Shown here piece by piece: positions 28,692-39,866 of a stretch of 64,000 nt of DNA. Origin of the DNA: Skeletonema tropicum (Eukaryota > Bacillariophyta > Thalassiosirophyceae > Thalassiosirales > Thalassiosiraceae); assembly GCA_037178625.1 (NCBI GenBank), contig CM074143.1, positions 930,001 to 994,000 on the forward strand, in the 5' to 3' direction. The translations under genes and the position numbers were made by a program. Each line of letters begins with the position of its first letter. The stretch's first letter is position 1. The notes below the pieces were generated by a model that did no database searches, had not been told where the DNA came from, and was given only the letters and a program-made list of their open reading frames with translations.

Positions 28692-29635
28692 AAAAATTTG
28701 CCAGCAGTGCACGATTTATAGGGAAAGAAGGAGTGGATAGGAAGTCCCCCGCACACGCGAATGCTAGCCACTATTTCGCACGGCCATTTCGATTTATGGG
28801 ACGTGAGTGAAAGAAAGTCATTCGGTTTCTTCATGGGTATTCTACCATACTATTCGATGGTGAGAAATCCAATTTCTTTCCAAGCAATTGTGTTGGCACC
28901 AATTCGGAATTGAGATGTAGTGACCTACCTACCCGCACCTTACGACACGTTTGCTTAAGATGAACTTTGCATTGATGGATTACAAGACTGGAATAGAGAT
29001 GGAATGGACTCCATCTTTGAATCAATTTGAATTCATTGATGCATGTTGGAAAATGATGCAAATAATAACCCATCGGAAACGGATTGCTCAAAGAAAGGTT
29101 TTGTGGGATGGATTCAATTCGATCTTAACGAAGAGTTGCAACCTCACAAGAGAGGGGCCTCATCACGTACGAAAACGAGTAGATTCGTTACACGGTGATG
29201 GGAAAACGAAGCTTATTTCTCTGTAGCAGTATCATAAATTGTAACATACTTCAATTACTGCATATATAGAAGCATTAGTCAGATCAGATTCATGCACTAA
29301 TGAATCTTGCTTTCATTGCTTTATTGCTTTGTCTGCGTATAAAAATACACTTAGATCTCAAAGATTAAAAGATACTGTATTTGATGAAGGCTTGTTTTTC
29401 TTATTTCTCTTAGTAAGTGATTTTATGGAAATGATTTATTAGCATTACGCTAAATGTAAAAGAGTTGCGATAAAAGATTCGAGTGCATACGTCACAGTTC
29501 CCTCATCGACATCGCAGCGCAGTTGCAGTATCTTTCATCACCTTTGCCATCATAATCTTACTTTTGTATCTGTTGCTTGATAGCAGGTCTCAATTAGGGC
29601 GTAAAGGAGTGGACAGAAGGAAGATAGGAAGAACG
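28692..29635. other. Intergenic region
   Basis: About 940 bp. Small open frames (for example 28951-29226) start with ATG but match nothing and overlap an equally long frame on the other strand. A hydrophobic frame upstream of 29636 is continuous with the next gene but has no ATG. Confidence 0.4.
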
Positions 29636-30919
29636 ATGAATTACCTGTGGCATCTGTTATTAGTATCAACAATGAGTGCCACAACTACACACGCTCTCTC
29701 AACATCAATCGTTGTGGTCGGGCTAAACGCTGCGCTTCAAAAGAGATTTATTCTTCCTCCCAACACGAATCTGGAGCCAGGAAATGTCCATCGTGCACAC
29801 AACTCCGAGGCAGGTGTGGGTGGGAAGGGACAAGATGTAGGCGTTGCCATGTCGTGTCTAATGTCCAAGGAGAAACAATCACGTGATGACAAGGTCTTGT
29901 TGGCTCAATTTCTAGGGAAGGGTCCAGAGGGCGATGCTGTATCGGGTGCCTTGCGACTAAGGCGTGGACTATCAGATAAATTGACCATCCGTAACGCTGC
30001 TCCTCTACGAACATGCACGACAATTGTAGGGAAGGATTGTGCTACTGAATTGGTTGAGACTTCGGGGGAAGTCACTGAAGAGGAATTAGAACAGCTCGGA
30101 AGCAAGGTCGAAAGTCTAGTAAATGATGGTGGCAGGGCATCTGGTGTTTGCATAATGGGATCAATGCCTCCAGGCTGTGGTGATGATACATACGCCAAAT
30201 TGTCCGAAAAGATGACTGGAAAAGATACTCTTGTGCTGATTGACTCAGTAATTGGGCTTGATGCATTACTCAAAACATTGACTAAATGCTTTAAAAGTGA
30301 TGATAGGCAAGGTGGTGCTGTATTAAAGTTGAACGCCGCTGAACTTTGCAAATTGGCCGGTGCAGATAAAAGTGAAGCAGAAAAAGTCACAATAGAAGAG
30401 CTTACAGCCGCAACAAGTGGATTCTTGGCCAAATATGAGTGTGCAAGCAGTGCTTTAGATTATCTTTGCGTCACAGATGGCAAGTTTCCAGGGTATTTGG
30501 TGGAGGTTCCAAAAGATTCAACAACAACTTCTGATTCCAAGTTCAACCTCATCCAGTTACCCGCAATAGACATATCGAAAGAAGTCGACGGTGGAATGTT
30601 GTATCCTATCGGTGCCGGTGATACAGTTGCGGCAGGTACTCTTGCAGCGTGGCAGTATTTACATCATGAACCACAGGCTGGTGAAGAAGACAATTTCTTA
30701 GGAGTTGTACCAAAACAGGTAGGAAGAGTGTTATCTTCTGTAAAGTCAAAGTGGCTGAATGATGTATCTTCGGATGAAAGAAGTATTAAGATGGCAACTT
30801 CATTTGCATTCGGTTTATCGTGTGGATCGGCAAGTTGTTTGCAACAGGAGAATAGTGTTTTTGATGTGGATGATGCAGTCCGATACTTTAGTGACATGGA
30901 TAGTCCGGTCATCCAATAG
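29636..30919 (+). CDS. PfkB-family sugar kinase (1-phosphofructokinase/tagatose-6-phosphate kinase type)
   Basis: A 427-residue protein from the ATG at 29636. After a hydrophobic leader (MNYLWHLLLVSTMSATTTHA, then LSTS) comes IVVVGLNAALQKRF, the glycine-rich motif GVGGKGQDVGVAMSCL, then CIMGSMPPGCGDDTY, LKLNAAELCKLAG, and the catalytic PIGAGDTVAAGTLAAW with the base Asp of GAGD. The order and the GGKGQ motif place it with FruK/LacC-type kinases, which phosphorylate a sugar phosphate using ATP. The leader ends in THA|LS, which could be a signal peptide with a plastid-compatible +1 Leu. The frame is open further upstream to 29483, but without an ATG. The substrate is uncertain. Confidence 0.8.
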   Translation: MNYLWHLLLVSTMSATTTHALSTSIVVVGLNAALQKRFILPPNTNLEPGNVHRAHNSEAGVGGKGQDVGVAMSCLMSKEKQSRDDKVLLAQFLGKGPEGDAVSGALRLRRGLSDKLTIRNAAPLRTCTTIVGKDCATELVETSGEVTEEELEQLGSKVESLVNDGGRASGVCIMGSMPPGCGDDTYAKLSEKMTGKDTLVLIDSVIGLDALLKTLTKCFKSDDRQGGAVLKLNAAELCKLAGADKSEAEKVTIEELTAATSGFLAKYECASSALDYLCVTDGKFPGYLVEVPKDSTTTSDSKFNLIQLPAIDISKEVDGGMLYPIGAGDTVAAGTLAAWQYLHHEPQAGEEDNFLGVVPKQVGRVLSSVKSKWLNDVSSDERSIKMATSFAFGLSCGSASCLQQENSVFDVDDAVRYFSDMDSPVIQ

Positions 30920-30962
30920 GAAGTATGTATGAACTTCCAGAGAGTTCATTAATTTTGCATCC

Positions 30963-33900
30963 TTAATTATGCTCAGAAGAGCTCAATGCTAATAGTAAGC
31001 TACCGTTGAACGACGAAGCCATCCTTCTTGTAGACGGCACGAGACGTGCATTCAACTGACAAGGATTCAGTCTATCATTGTTGCTTAGAACATACTCTCT
31101 CATGGAAGCATCTGGAAAGAAGCTGGAGGGGTCAATTGCCACATTGACCATTTGACCACTTCGTATGGCACCCAAGAACGCATCTCTGTCGCTTGGATCT
31201 TTCACAAACACGAAATTGCCATCGGTGCTGCCTTCTTGAAGAAGACTGTCGACGAGGCCATACTTGCCAGGCAATTTCTCGAGTAGAGCCAAGGAGCGAG
31301 ATAAAAGAATCTCAAACTCTCCTATTTGATTACAGGCCTCTTCACACTTTGCTATTGTTTCAGTTGCGATGTGACTTAAAAGATCTGATTTCCCATCAGG
31401 TGCGTTGGGAGACGAGGAATCTTTGGTAAGCGCTTCGAGAGCAAGGTTAATGGCATTGTTAAGATTTTGAAAGCCTTCAGCGAGGATATGAATTTGTCTT
31501 GCATGTTTGGATGCGGCTGACAACACAAATCTAGCATTGGACAAGTTCACAGCCAAAACTTGATTCATCAGAAGAGCTGGATGTATTGTCTCTAATGAAT
31601 GGAGCATCATTTCAACAGTGGTGTATGGATTGAAAAGCGGGTCCTGTTCAAAGGCAGCTTCTGCTTCGGCTTCATCCCAACTATCCTCCCAAAAGGCACG
31701 AAGATTCATCAAGAGACTTATCGATTCTGACGCTTCTTTCAGAGCAAATTTTTTCACATCTTCGGGAGACAATTTTGAACGCATATCCTCCTTACGCTTC
31801 AGACTTTCTTCGTTTAGTTCTTCATTACCCAGCGGATTTTCGGGATTTCCGTACCAACGCACAAAGTCTTCAAAAACAGCTCCTTGATTAGCAGCTTTAA
31901 AAGAGGACATGTCGCTGAGAAGTTTCGGCTGCTGAAGTCGCTGCGCTATTTTGATGCGGTCGTGGACTGATAGAGGATCGTCTCCTTTCCTTTTGTCTGC
32001 ACCAAGCATTTGTTTGTTTTTAACTTCTTCCTCATCTGTAACTGGCGTCGTTCTTAGCAAGTAAGGAGCATACACCTGGTCACCAGTCTCGATCAAAGGC
32101 ATGGCATAAGGAACAGGACATCTCGCACCTAGGCGAGATTGTTTTGTGGCAGTGGATAAGGCAGCTCTTTGACGAAGCATGTGTTCTACTTTGCCGCTTT
32201 CGTTGTCGTCTAAAGATTTAGATAGATATTCCATTGGCGCATCGTAGAAGTCGTCGTCATCGCTGCTTTCATCAGAGCCTAACTCACGACGGTCCGCCTG
32301 TTTCATTTTCTCATTAGATAAATATTCGATGTACAACTTGCACTCCATGCAAATGTTGAATACCTGAAGTTTCTGATTGATCAAGCAGTGTTCTCGCAAT
32401 GGATCAGGCTCTGATGAGTTGACGAACGCAGCAAGGTCTGCACGATGGCCGAGCACGTGTATATTGGATTGATTGATGCGCCAATGCGTATGATCTTGCC
32501 CTTTTTCACTATCGCAGATATCGAGACCAGGAATAAAACCAAGATTTGGTAAAGTGTCATTTTGATCCCATCTCGTTCTCAAATCTTCAACAAATGAGAG
32601 CCAAAATTTCATCATGGAGGGAGGAGTGCGAAGTTTCGCCATATGTGTGAAGAGGATAGATAAAAGGCGTCCGGGAGGGGCCGCTTTCCCTTCCGCTCGA
32701 TGATTCATGTTTACCGGCACATTGCTACTCGTATTCTTGTTCAGAAATGTTGCACTATTTGGAGGTTCAGGATATGATGCGGACTCGATGCGGAAATCAG
32801 AGCCTGATGAGACTACCTTCGTATCACGCCAATGCAAAGCATCTACCAATCTTTCAGTAACAGGCCCAACTTTGGCTAACTTGATAGCCTCACGCAACTT
32901 CTTTTCCGATTCTGGTATTTCTACATCTTCCACTTCAACGGATGACCTCTTCCTCCTGGGACTCAATTTATGAAGGACATCTATCTTCGTCAAATGCCCT
33001 GGTAAAGTCTCCAATCCTAATGTTCCACAACGGATGAATGCCGCTAGGACACATCTCGTGTTGGCAGAGAGAGTTGCACAAGGCGCGTTGCTATCAAACG
33101 TCGCCGACGCGAAGAAAATGGGCTCGCGGAGATCCCCCGCATTTTGGTCATGCATCCCTACACCAATAGGATTTAACGCTGCACTCTGCAGAGCGTTATC
33201 CATTTCAAAAAGCTCTGCAGGAGACGGAGCGATTGCAGATCGCCTTTTCAGTGGCAATTGAAGCAATGGAGTGGGGGCAGCAATGGTAGAATCAATATTG
33301 CTCCTATCTCTGAGGCCTTGAGGGCGGATCGAACCCCATGAAACAGATGCGGAAAGTGAGAGGAGTGGATTCCCCTCACTAGGGCCCCACAATGGAGTTG
33401 ATTGTCTCCAGAAAAATCCTCTTGAATTCGTAAATGCACGTTCGAGACATTGAAGCGCTTGGATTTCGCATTGTTCTCTGTAAATCTCCAATTCTGATGC
33501 AGTATCTGTATTGCTTTGCCCAGCTTTTCTCCATTCTTGGTAAGTTTCATTATGGGTGTACACTTCATTTCGGTTCCAGCAGTAGCAATGCCGTGCTGCG
33601 ACCAAGGCAACTTTTTCATTTTTATTGGATGGGCATTGTGCCAACATTACCTTGGCTAATCCGTCCAAGGTCGATAAGTGTGTAGGCAAGTTGTTTTGTT
33701 CAGAGATTGAGTACACTCGATGAGTTGATCGAAAATTAGATGTTTGACATGTACCGACGATGATGGGTGATGACAAGAACAGCTTACTTTCCTCGTTGTA
33801 GTTTGCCATTTCTAGACCTTGAGGAGTAGACGGTGTAATCCAAGTAGGCGCAGCACACCGCCCACCCTCAAACATCTTTGATCCTCGTGTTTTGTTTAAG

Positions 33901-36227
33901 CCGTCATCAAATGAACCTCCTTTGTACTGTCCCCATATTCCAAATACGGGAATATTACAATCGTTCTCTGCTGCAGCAAGACTTACAGCGGTGTGGAGAA
34001 TTGATCTGAGCGCAGAAATGACTTCATTATTCATCTCTTGCTGATTGAGGCGGATGAAATCTTTCTCAAATGCTGAATTATCCTCGTAGGAGTCACTAGC
34101 TTGATCCATTTCTTCTTTAAATGAATCACTTTCAGCATCAAGCATTCTATTGGTTGTGTCACTACTACTATCATCGGCGAACGGTGAGTCCTTTTGCATT
34201 TGGATATCACTTTCAAAATCAATCATTTCCTCATTTTCCAAGTCCATTTCTCTTTGCATTTTACTGCGCTGTAGCCTCTTCCAACGGAGAGCTCGTTCCT
34301 TCTGAGCAGCACGATGTGATTCATTCGCCAGCTTGATTTGATCTTCAATGTAAGCATACATATCACTGTAAAGAACTTGAATGTCTTGACTATTCTCTGT
34401 ATCCAAGCAGAGAGTAATATGTTGTCCAATATTGAATAGAGATGACAGATCCTGACCAAATCCTGTCCGTAGTGGAGACCGAGACTTGTCAAATGCAACA
34501 CTTTTGCTAGTAGTCAGATTTGAATCATTGCAAAATGGTCGTTGAGTTCCGCACGACGAAAGCATTCCCAATTCTCCTAGTAAAGAGAATGACGAAGGTG
34601 ATGGATCTTGCCTTAAAGAACGCGGAATGTTTCTCACTTCATCATCGTCTTCTTCCTCTTCTGTACCATCTTCATCAATTTCATCACTTGGTTGTTCTCT
34701 AGCTGAGGGTATATTCGGTCCATCCCATAATGATAATACCAGAGGAATCGTATAACGGCGTTTCTTCCATGTCATCGTATCCTCCTCATCATCATCGATT
34801 TCAGGCGAGAATCCAACCGTTTGAAACCCAATTTTCTTACTACGAATGCATTGTGCTCCATGACAATTCGGATCACGTGTTGATTTAATCGTGACTTTAT
34901 CTGACCCTGACGAAGGAAGCTGAGGCTGCTTTGTTGCTATCACTTTTTCCAAAGAAGCCTTCTGAGGCAGCTGCGTCGGGGGAGCTGCGACGGGGGTGGT
35001 AATTTTATTTGGCAATTCATCGTCAATATTATTATCTTCATCGCCCATCCAAACATTGATTCTTCGGCTTCTATTTGCAAATCCCCTCTCACACATGTCC
35101 ATACTCATTACAGGGCTGAATGATGGAAAGCTGCCTTCTTCTTTTGCTTCAGCAGGAGCAGCAGCATTTTCAATTGACAAAGGAGCATCATCTGTTTCAG
35201 TAACATCACTCATTAAACTCTGAGCGTCATCTTCCGCTTGACCCAGCGCAGTTTCATCATCAGGTGCACAAGTTGCAGATGCCAATGTGTCCATCCAATC
35301 GAGCGAAACATGTCTATCACAACCCTGATGAACATTCCATTGCCGTAGTGTATTGCCCACATCTCGTGCCAACCGTTCTAATGGTGTGGAACAGGAGTGG
35401 TCTACATTGTACTCGTTGGTTAAGGAGGACTTATTGTTCGTTTGGTTGAGTTGTTGTTGCTGCTGCTGTTCTTTCGCTTTGCGATTGCACCGAAGACGAT
35501 GTCGTCGAGAAGTGGATGAATTTGTTTGGGGGTGCAATAATTTTACATGCTTGGTAGTTGAGGGAGAACGTGAGGTATCATCATGCACACTACGACTTCT
35601 TGTCCGATTATTATTTGGTTCTTCCTCACTTTTGATGCTATTTATGGAAGCTTCTTCTTCTTCTTCTTCTTCAATTTTGTCTTCCTGATGCAGTTCATTG
35701 CCGTCACTATGCTGAGTAGCAGCCACATTATCATCTTCGGGAGTGTCAAATTGCTCGATAATTATTTCATCCAATTCATCATCATCATCTTTGCTGCTTT
35801 CAAATGATTGTTTTGTCGTTTCAAATGATTTCAAATTCTCACTGGACGAGTGGGGGATGCTATTCTGGTATATGCTAAGAGGCAATGGACGACTAAGACC
35901 TAATGAGGAATTCGTAGGTGTAAATTTGGCCAGCATTGGAGCAGTTAGAGCAGCAGCTTCCCTTATTGGCGGCGGCGCTGTGGGTTCTTTTCCATCGTCA
36001 TTTTCCAATTCAAAGTTTCCATCATGATTGGATCCCTCCTCCATTATACTGCTAGCGTTATCACGTGAATCATCACTACTCTCCTGACTGGTCATTGAAG
36101 TTATTTTTTTGGCACCTATCTTGTGCATAAATTTGTTCTTGAGGCGCTTGACACTTTTACCACGTAACTCACCGCCACGGCCGCCGCCGCCGCTGCTGTT
36201 GTTAAGGCCTGTATTTCTCCTATCCAT
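30963..36227 (-). CDS. Rab3 GTPase-activating protein catalytic subunit (RAB3GAP1) homologue
   Basis: A 1754-residue single-exon protein. The N-terminal ~300 residues are disordered, with Gly, acidic and Gln runs. Rab3GAP similarity begins around RDVGNTLRQWNVHQGCDRHVSL. The C-terminal half holds the diagnostic segments: ILFTHMAKLRTPPSMMKFWLSFVEDLRTRW, NQKLQVFNICMECKLYIEYLS, and SDMSSFKAANQGAVFEDFVRWYGNPENP, the last being the most conserved block of the family, followed by FWEDSWDEAEA. In animals the catalytic subunit works with RAB3GAP2 as a GAP for Rab3 and an exchange factor for Rab18, regulating ER and autophagy membranes. Long acidic inserts make it larger than the ~980-residue human protein. 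It shares a divergent promoter with the downstream-oriented decarboxylase gene. Confidence 0.85.
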   Translation of the reverse strand: MDRRNTGLNNSSGGGGRGGELRGKSVKRLKNKFMHKIGAKKITSMTSQESSDDSRDNASSIMEEGSNHDGNFELENDDGKEPTAPPPIREAAALTAPMLAKFTPTNSSLGLSRPLPLSIYQNSIPHSSSENLKSFETTKQSFESSKDDDDELDEIIIEQFDTPEDDNVAATQHSDGNELHQEDKIEEEEEEEASINSIKSEEEPNNNRTRSRSVHDDTSRSPSTTKHVKLLHPQTNSSTSRRHRLRCNRKAKEQQQQQQLNQTNNKSSLTNEYNVDHSCSTPLERLARDVGNTLRQWNVHQGCDRHVSLDWMDTLASATCAPDDETALGQAEDDAQSLMSDVTETDDAPLSIENAAAPAEAKEEGSFPSFSPVMSMDMCERGFANRSRRINVWMGDEDNNIDDELPNKITTPVAAPPTQLPQKASLEKVIATKQPQLPSSGSDKVTIKSTRDPNCHGAQCIRSKKIGFQTVGFSPEIDDDEEDTMTWKKRRYTIPLVLSLWDGPNIPSAREQPSDEIDEDGTEEEEDDDEVRNIPRSLRQDPSPSSFSLLGELGMLSSCGTQRPFCNDSNLTTSKSVAFDKSRSPLRTGFGQDLSSLFNIGQHITLCLDTENSQDIQVLYSDMYAYIEDQIKLANESHRAAQKERALRWKRLQRSKMQREMDLENEEMIDFESDIQMQKDSPFADDSSSDTTNRMLDAESDSFKEEMDQASDSYEDNSAFEKDFIRLNQQEMNNEVISALRSILHTAVSLAAAENDCNIPVFGIWGQYKGGSFDDGLNKTRGSKMFEGGRCAAPTWITPSTPQGLEMANYNEESKLFLSSPIIVGTCQTSNFRSTHRVYSISEQNNLPTHLSTLDGLAKVMLAQCPSNKNEKVALVAARHCYCWNRNEVYTHNETYQEWRKAGQSNTDTASELEIYREQCEIQALQCLERAFTNSRGFFWRQSTPLWGPSEGNPLLSLSASVSWGSIRPQGLRDRSNIDSTIAAPTPLLQLPLKRRSAIAPSPAELFEMDNALQSAALNPIGVGMHDQNAGDLREPIFFASATFDSNAPCATLSANTRCVLAAFIRCGTLGLETLPGHLTKIDVLHKLSPRRKRSSVEVEDVEIPESEKKLREAIKLAKVGPVTERLVDALHWRDTKVVSSGSDFRIESASYPEPPNSATFLNKNTSSNVPVNMNHRAEGKAAPPGRLLSILFTHMAKLRTPPSMMKFWLSFVEDLRTRWDQNDTLPNLGFIPGLDICDSEKGQDHTHWRINQSNIHVLGHRADLAAFVNSSEPDPLREHCLINQKLQVFNICMECKLYIEYLSNEKMKQADRRELGSDESSDDDDFYDAPMEYLSKSLDDNESGKVEHMLRQRAALSTATKQSRLGARCPVPYAMPLIETGDQVYAPYLLRTTPVTDEEEVKNKQMLGADKRKGDDPLSVHDRIKIAQRLQQPKLLSDMSSFKAANQGAVFEDFVRWYGNPENPLGNEELNEESLKRKEDMRSKLSPEDVKKFALKEASESISLLMNLRAFWEDSWDEAEAEAAFEQDPLFNPYTTVEMMLHSLETIHPALLMNQVLAVNLSNARFVLSAASKHARQIHILAEGFQNLNNAINLALEALTKDSSSPNAPDGKSDLLSHIATETIAKCEEACNQIGEFEILLSRSLALLEKLPGKYGLVDSLLQEGSTDGNFVFVKDPSDRDAFLGAIRSGQMVNVAIDPSSFFPDASMREYVLSNNDRLNPCQLNARLVPSTRRMASSFNGSLLLALSSSEHN

Positions 36228-36597
36228 GTTGGATCTTTTGCGGTGTTTAGTTTAACAATAAGTAGTGCGGCTAGAGCAAAGCAATAATATGTAGCCGTTG
36301 CATAATACATGCATGCATACATGCCGATGGTGCCAAAATCATTCAAATTCAAAAAGGAAAAAGCCACCACCACCGCTACAAGGTCAATTTTGTCTGTCCG
36401 CCCACCAGAAACCAATGACGCAAATTTGTATACTAATTCCTACGTGAAATCTCTCTCAATAGTTCTTTGATGCAGGAAGGTTTTAATTCCTACAAATTTG
36501 GTTGAATTCCTACGGTGAGCAGTTTCTACGTGAATTTTGTACCAGTGGAACCTCTCTTCTGCGGACCACGCGACTTTTGGTCCGCAGCTTGAAGATC
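36228..36597. promoter_or_regulatory. Divergent promoter region, Rab3GAP1 / decarboxylase
   Basis: A 370 bp head-to-head gap. It contains repeated ATTCCTAC motifs at 36437, 36487 and 36507, and a perfect 9 bp stem (CTGCGGACC at 36559, GGTCCGCAG at 36580) that sits ten bases before the decarboxylase ATG and would lie in its 5' leader if transcribed. Confidence 0.5.
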
Positions 36598-38434
36598 ATG
36601 AGCGAGCATGACATGAGCATTTACAATCCAACTTTCACAATTGAAACAATGCGATCTGTTATCAATCCAGCCTACCGCGCTGCCCGATCAGCAGCGGCAA
36701 GAACAAGATGCCCATCATCATCATCAGTGTTACCCACCTCCGCTGCAGCCGCATCACGGGTGACAAGCAACAACAGCAACCACACCAATAGCATAACCGA
36801 TTTCCGTCGATTCAAATCCAGCCTCCCACTTCCCGAAGATGACCACGAAGAAGTGACCACTGACACTGACTCCGAAGAGCCCCGCCTCGACAACAACACG
36901 TCCTCCACCGTATCCGACTTCACCTCCGACCCCCTCAAGGCGGGAACACCCTCCCCCTGGGCCGTCTTTGACGCATGGGGCGCCGGCGAGGGCATCATCG
37001 ACCCCCTCAGCGACGAAGAGGAGGCAATGCTCAGTCCAGAAATGGTCCGCATCCCCGCCGACGATGAAGACGACGGTGCCAACCTCCCCAACGAATCGGA
37101 CATCCTCGCCACATACGACAAGCTTCTCAAACGCAAATCGTCCGTTCATTTCGGGTACCCCTACAATCTCATGTACAACCACGAGGAACTTTACGAATTC
37201 ATGAAGTACTCCATCAACAACCTTGGAGATCCATTCATCACATCCAACTACGGGGTTCACTCCCGTCAATTCGAATGTTCCGTCATTGACTTCTTTGCCA
37301 AATTGTGGAAGATGGAAGCTGACTCCTACTGGGGATACGTCACCACCTGTGGAACCGAGGGAAACCTCCATGGAATTTTATTGGCGCGTGAATGCCATCC
37401 CGATGGAGTGTTGTATTCCAGCCGTGAAACACATTACAGTATCTTCAAGGCGGCGAGGTATTACCGTATGGATGCCAAGGCCATCCCAACCCTGCCCATG
37501 GGGGAGATTGATTATGATGCATTGGCGGCGGAAATTTCCAAGAATAAGGACCGACCGGTCATTATTAATGTGAATATTGGTACCACTGTCAAGGGAGCGG
37601 TGGACAATCTGGATCGTATTTTGAGAATTCTGAAAACGTTGGGTATCCCACGTGAACGGTATCATATCCATTGTGATGGGGCGTTGTTTGCTATGATGAT
37701 GCCGTTTGTGGATTGGGCTCCGGAGGTTTCGTTTCGAAAACCGATTGATTCGATTGCTGTGAGTGGACACAAGATGTTGGGTTGTCCTATGCCCTGTGGT
37801 ATTGCTTTGACGAGGAAGGAGCATGTGAAGAAGGTGGAACAGAGGATTGATTACTTAAATAGTGTGGATACGACAATTATGGGAAGTAGGAATGGGCAGG
37901 CGGCGTTGTACCTTTGGTATTCTTTGAGAAAGAAGGGGCTTGCTGGTATCAAGAGAGATGTTGTGTAAGTGTGATCAATTGCTGGGGGCTGTGTCTTTGC
38001 TGTGTTGGTGCAAATCATTTTTATTTTGATTCTTGTTGTCATTCTTATCTCAATTTAACTTTGTTTTCGTCCAATCTTAATACAGTCACTGCATGGAAAC
38101 CGCACAATACCTTCGTGACAAAATTACCGAAGCTGGTCTTACATGTCGTCTCAATGATCTATCATCCACAGTTGTCCTTGAACGTCCAATGGATGACAAG
38201 TTAATCAAAAGATGGCAATTGGCATGTGAGGAAGATATTGCTCACGTGGTTGTCATGCCCAACGTGACAAAATTCAAGATTGACAAATTTGTGGAGGAGC
38301 TTGTGGAGTGTAAGAATACACATGGAAGGATGCAGCCCAAGAGGGAAGATTCACCCTTGAAAAAGTTGGAGTGCAGTAGTTGGGGTGGATCAGCTGTTGC
38401 ACCTGTTGCAGCTACATTTGCTGAAGATTATTAG
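36598..38434 (+). CDS. Group II PLP-dependent decarboxylase, serine-decarboxylase type
   Basis: Exons 36598-37964 and 38086-38434 with a 121 nt intron (GTAAGT...ACAG) give 571 residues. The core matches plant serine decarboxylase and bacterial histidine decarboxylase: FGYPYNLMYNHEELYEF, TSNYGVHSRQFECSVIDFF, TTCGTEGNLHGILLARE, SRETHYSIFKAARYY, HIHCDGALFAMMMPF with the Asp that binds the PLP ring nitrogen, and SGHKMLGCPMPCG with the Schiff-base Lys. Serine decarboxylase makes ethanolamine for phosphatidylethanolamine and choline. The N-terminal ~150 residues are Arg/Ser/Ala-rich then acidic, and could include a mitochondrial leader. ATG 36598 is the first in-frame ATG; upstream sequence is open but starts only with TTG. 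Histidine as substrate cannot be excluded. Confidence 0.85.
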
Positions 38435-39032
38435 GTTCTGTGAAAAAAAAAGGAACAGGGAAGAAGTTGGACATGTGTGGCACTGGACAATGATTGTGGT
38501 AGAAAATTGATTTCGACAAATTATGCACAAATGAACGAAATTTGGGGCGGGTGCTGCCGATGTGGTGTTATTTGACTGAGCCATCGTGAGAGAATTGTTT
38601 CTTTAAAATGATTTCTTGCTGGTTGCAACTCAGTTAGTAGGGCTGATTCTCTTTTGGCAACCAGTTTTTGCCGATATATATATAGATTACTAGGACCTAT
38701 TTCTCATTCCACTGCTTTGTATCGTTCGGCTTTGATTTCTGTCGCATAATTATCTCGATTGGAACCTATATTCGATCGCTGTGAAGTATCATAGCCTCTA
38801 TCTCATGTTTCAATTTCAGTGCCACCCATGATAGCTACAGATTAACCTGCGAAGAATTGAAATCCACTCAAATGATCTCATGAATGATAGTAATAAATGA
38901 TATTGATAGCGTCTTCTTTCATAATAACAAGAGGGAAAGATGTTAGGGGGAAGAAGCACAGATGTTAGAGGGCGGGAAGAAGCATAGATTACAGCATTAG
39001 ATTAATCTCCATTGCTGCCCTGAAAACCACGT
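38435..39032. other. Convergent intergenic region
   Basis: About 600 bp between the 3' ends of two genes. Two similar agatgttag(g/a)ggg copies occur near 38940-38965. No gene was recognised. Confidence 0.4.
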
Positions 39033-39866
39033 TTAACGATCCTTCTCGTAGTCCAACAATCTCTGCGTCAAAGCCTTGGCATTTCCTTGGATATCTAAAC
39101 CCCTCTCCTTCAAAGCTTCCTTCAAAGCCGCAGGCTTCATCTTCTTTATGGCAATCTTATCTATTTTCGGAATGGCATCCTTGCCCTTCTTTTTCTTCTT
39201 CTTCTTTCCATCACCATCGTCATCATCATCCCCTGCATTGGCTGCCTCGGCCGCAGCCTTTCGCGCCGCCTCCTGGGCTTCCGCGGCAGCCTTCTCATCC
39301 GCCGCCCTCTGCTGTGCTGCTGCCCTCCTAGCTTTAACTTCTGCCAACTTGGCCATATCCCTCTTGTACTCCTCCGTCAGTCCAGCCTCATGGCGCTTTC
39401 TGTAAGCAGCCGCCTTGGCCTCCTTTTCCTTCTCCTCGCGTTCTTTCCTCGTCATGGGTGCTGCCTCTCCTCCTCCGCCTCCTCCCATATCCTTCATCTT
39501 CATCATTTTGACAGGAGCCTTGTTGGGATTGTCCACCTCAATTAATGCCTCCACACCCTTTGGCTTGTATTCCTTCTCCACCCAATCACCATCCTCATCA
39601 TCGCCCCCTCCTCCTCCTCCTCCCCCCACGGACATTCCGGCAACACGCCTCCCAACTTCCATAGCCTCCCTCTCCGCCTCTCTCGTGGCACTATCCACCG
39701 AATCATCATCATCGCTATCCTTTTCAGCGTCCTCACGGCGTTTGGCACGTGCGGCATCAAATTCGGCAAGGCGGGCGTTCCTCTGCTCGATTTCTTCGGC
39801 GCTTTGGGCGGCGAAGCGGGATCCTCCTCCTCCGCGCTTGCCTCTCTTTCCTTTTCCTCGTGCCAT
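39033..39866 (-). CDS. PP28/PDAP1-like phosphoprotein with C-terminal SAP-like motif
   Basis: A 277-residue, highly charged protein. The N-terminus MARGKGKRGKRGGG is basic. An acidic stretch and a poly-Gly run precede the PP28 block: GVEALIEVDNPNKAPVK, then MTRKEREEKEKEAKAAAYRKRHEAGLTEEYKRDMAKLAEVKARR, which fits the casein-kinase-substrate PP28 (HASPP28/PDAP1) family. After a Lys-rich linker the end reads IKKMKPAALKEALKERGLDIQGNAKALTQRLLDYEKDR, a SAP-type helix-extension-helix that usually binds DNA or RNA. The animal PP28 proteins I know lack this tail. Molecular role unknown; the family is linked to translation and growth-factor binding. Poly-Gly and Ala/Glu tracts are typical of this genome's low-complexity style. 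Confidence 0.75.
   Translation of the reverse strand: MARGKGKRGKRGGGGSRFAAQSAEEIEQRNARLAEFDAARAKRREDAEKDSDDDDSVDSATREAEREAMEVGRRVAGMSVGGGGGGGGDDEDGDWVEKEYKPKGVEALIEVDNPNKAPVKMMKMKDMGGGGGGEAAPMTRKEREEKEKEAKAAAYRKRHEAGLTEEYKRDMAKLAEVKARRAAAQQRAADEKAAAEAQEAARKAAAEAANAGDDDDDGDGKKKKKKKGKDAIPKIDKIAIKKMKPAALKEALKERGLDIQGNAKALTQRLLDYEKDR

Noticed and set aside
28951..29226. 91-codon plus-strand frame
   Set aside because: No family resemblance; it competes with an equally long frame on the other strand in an AT-rich gap.
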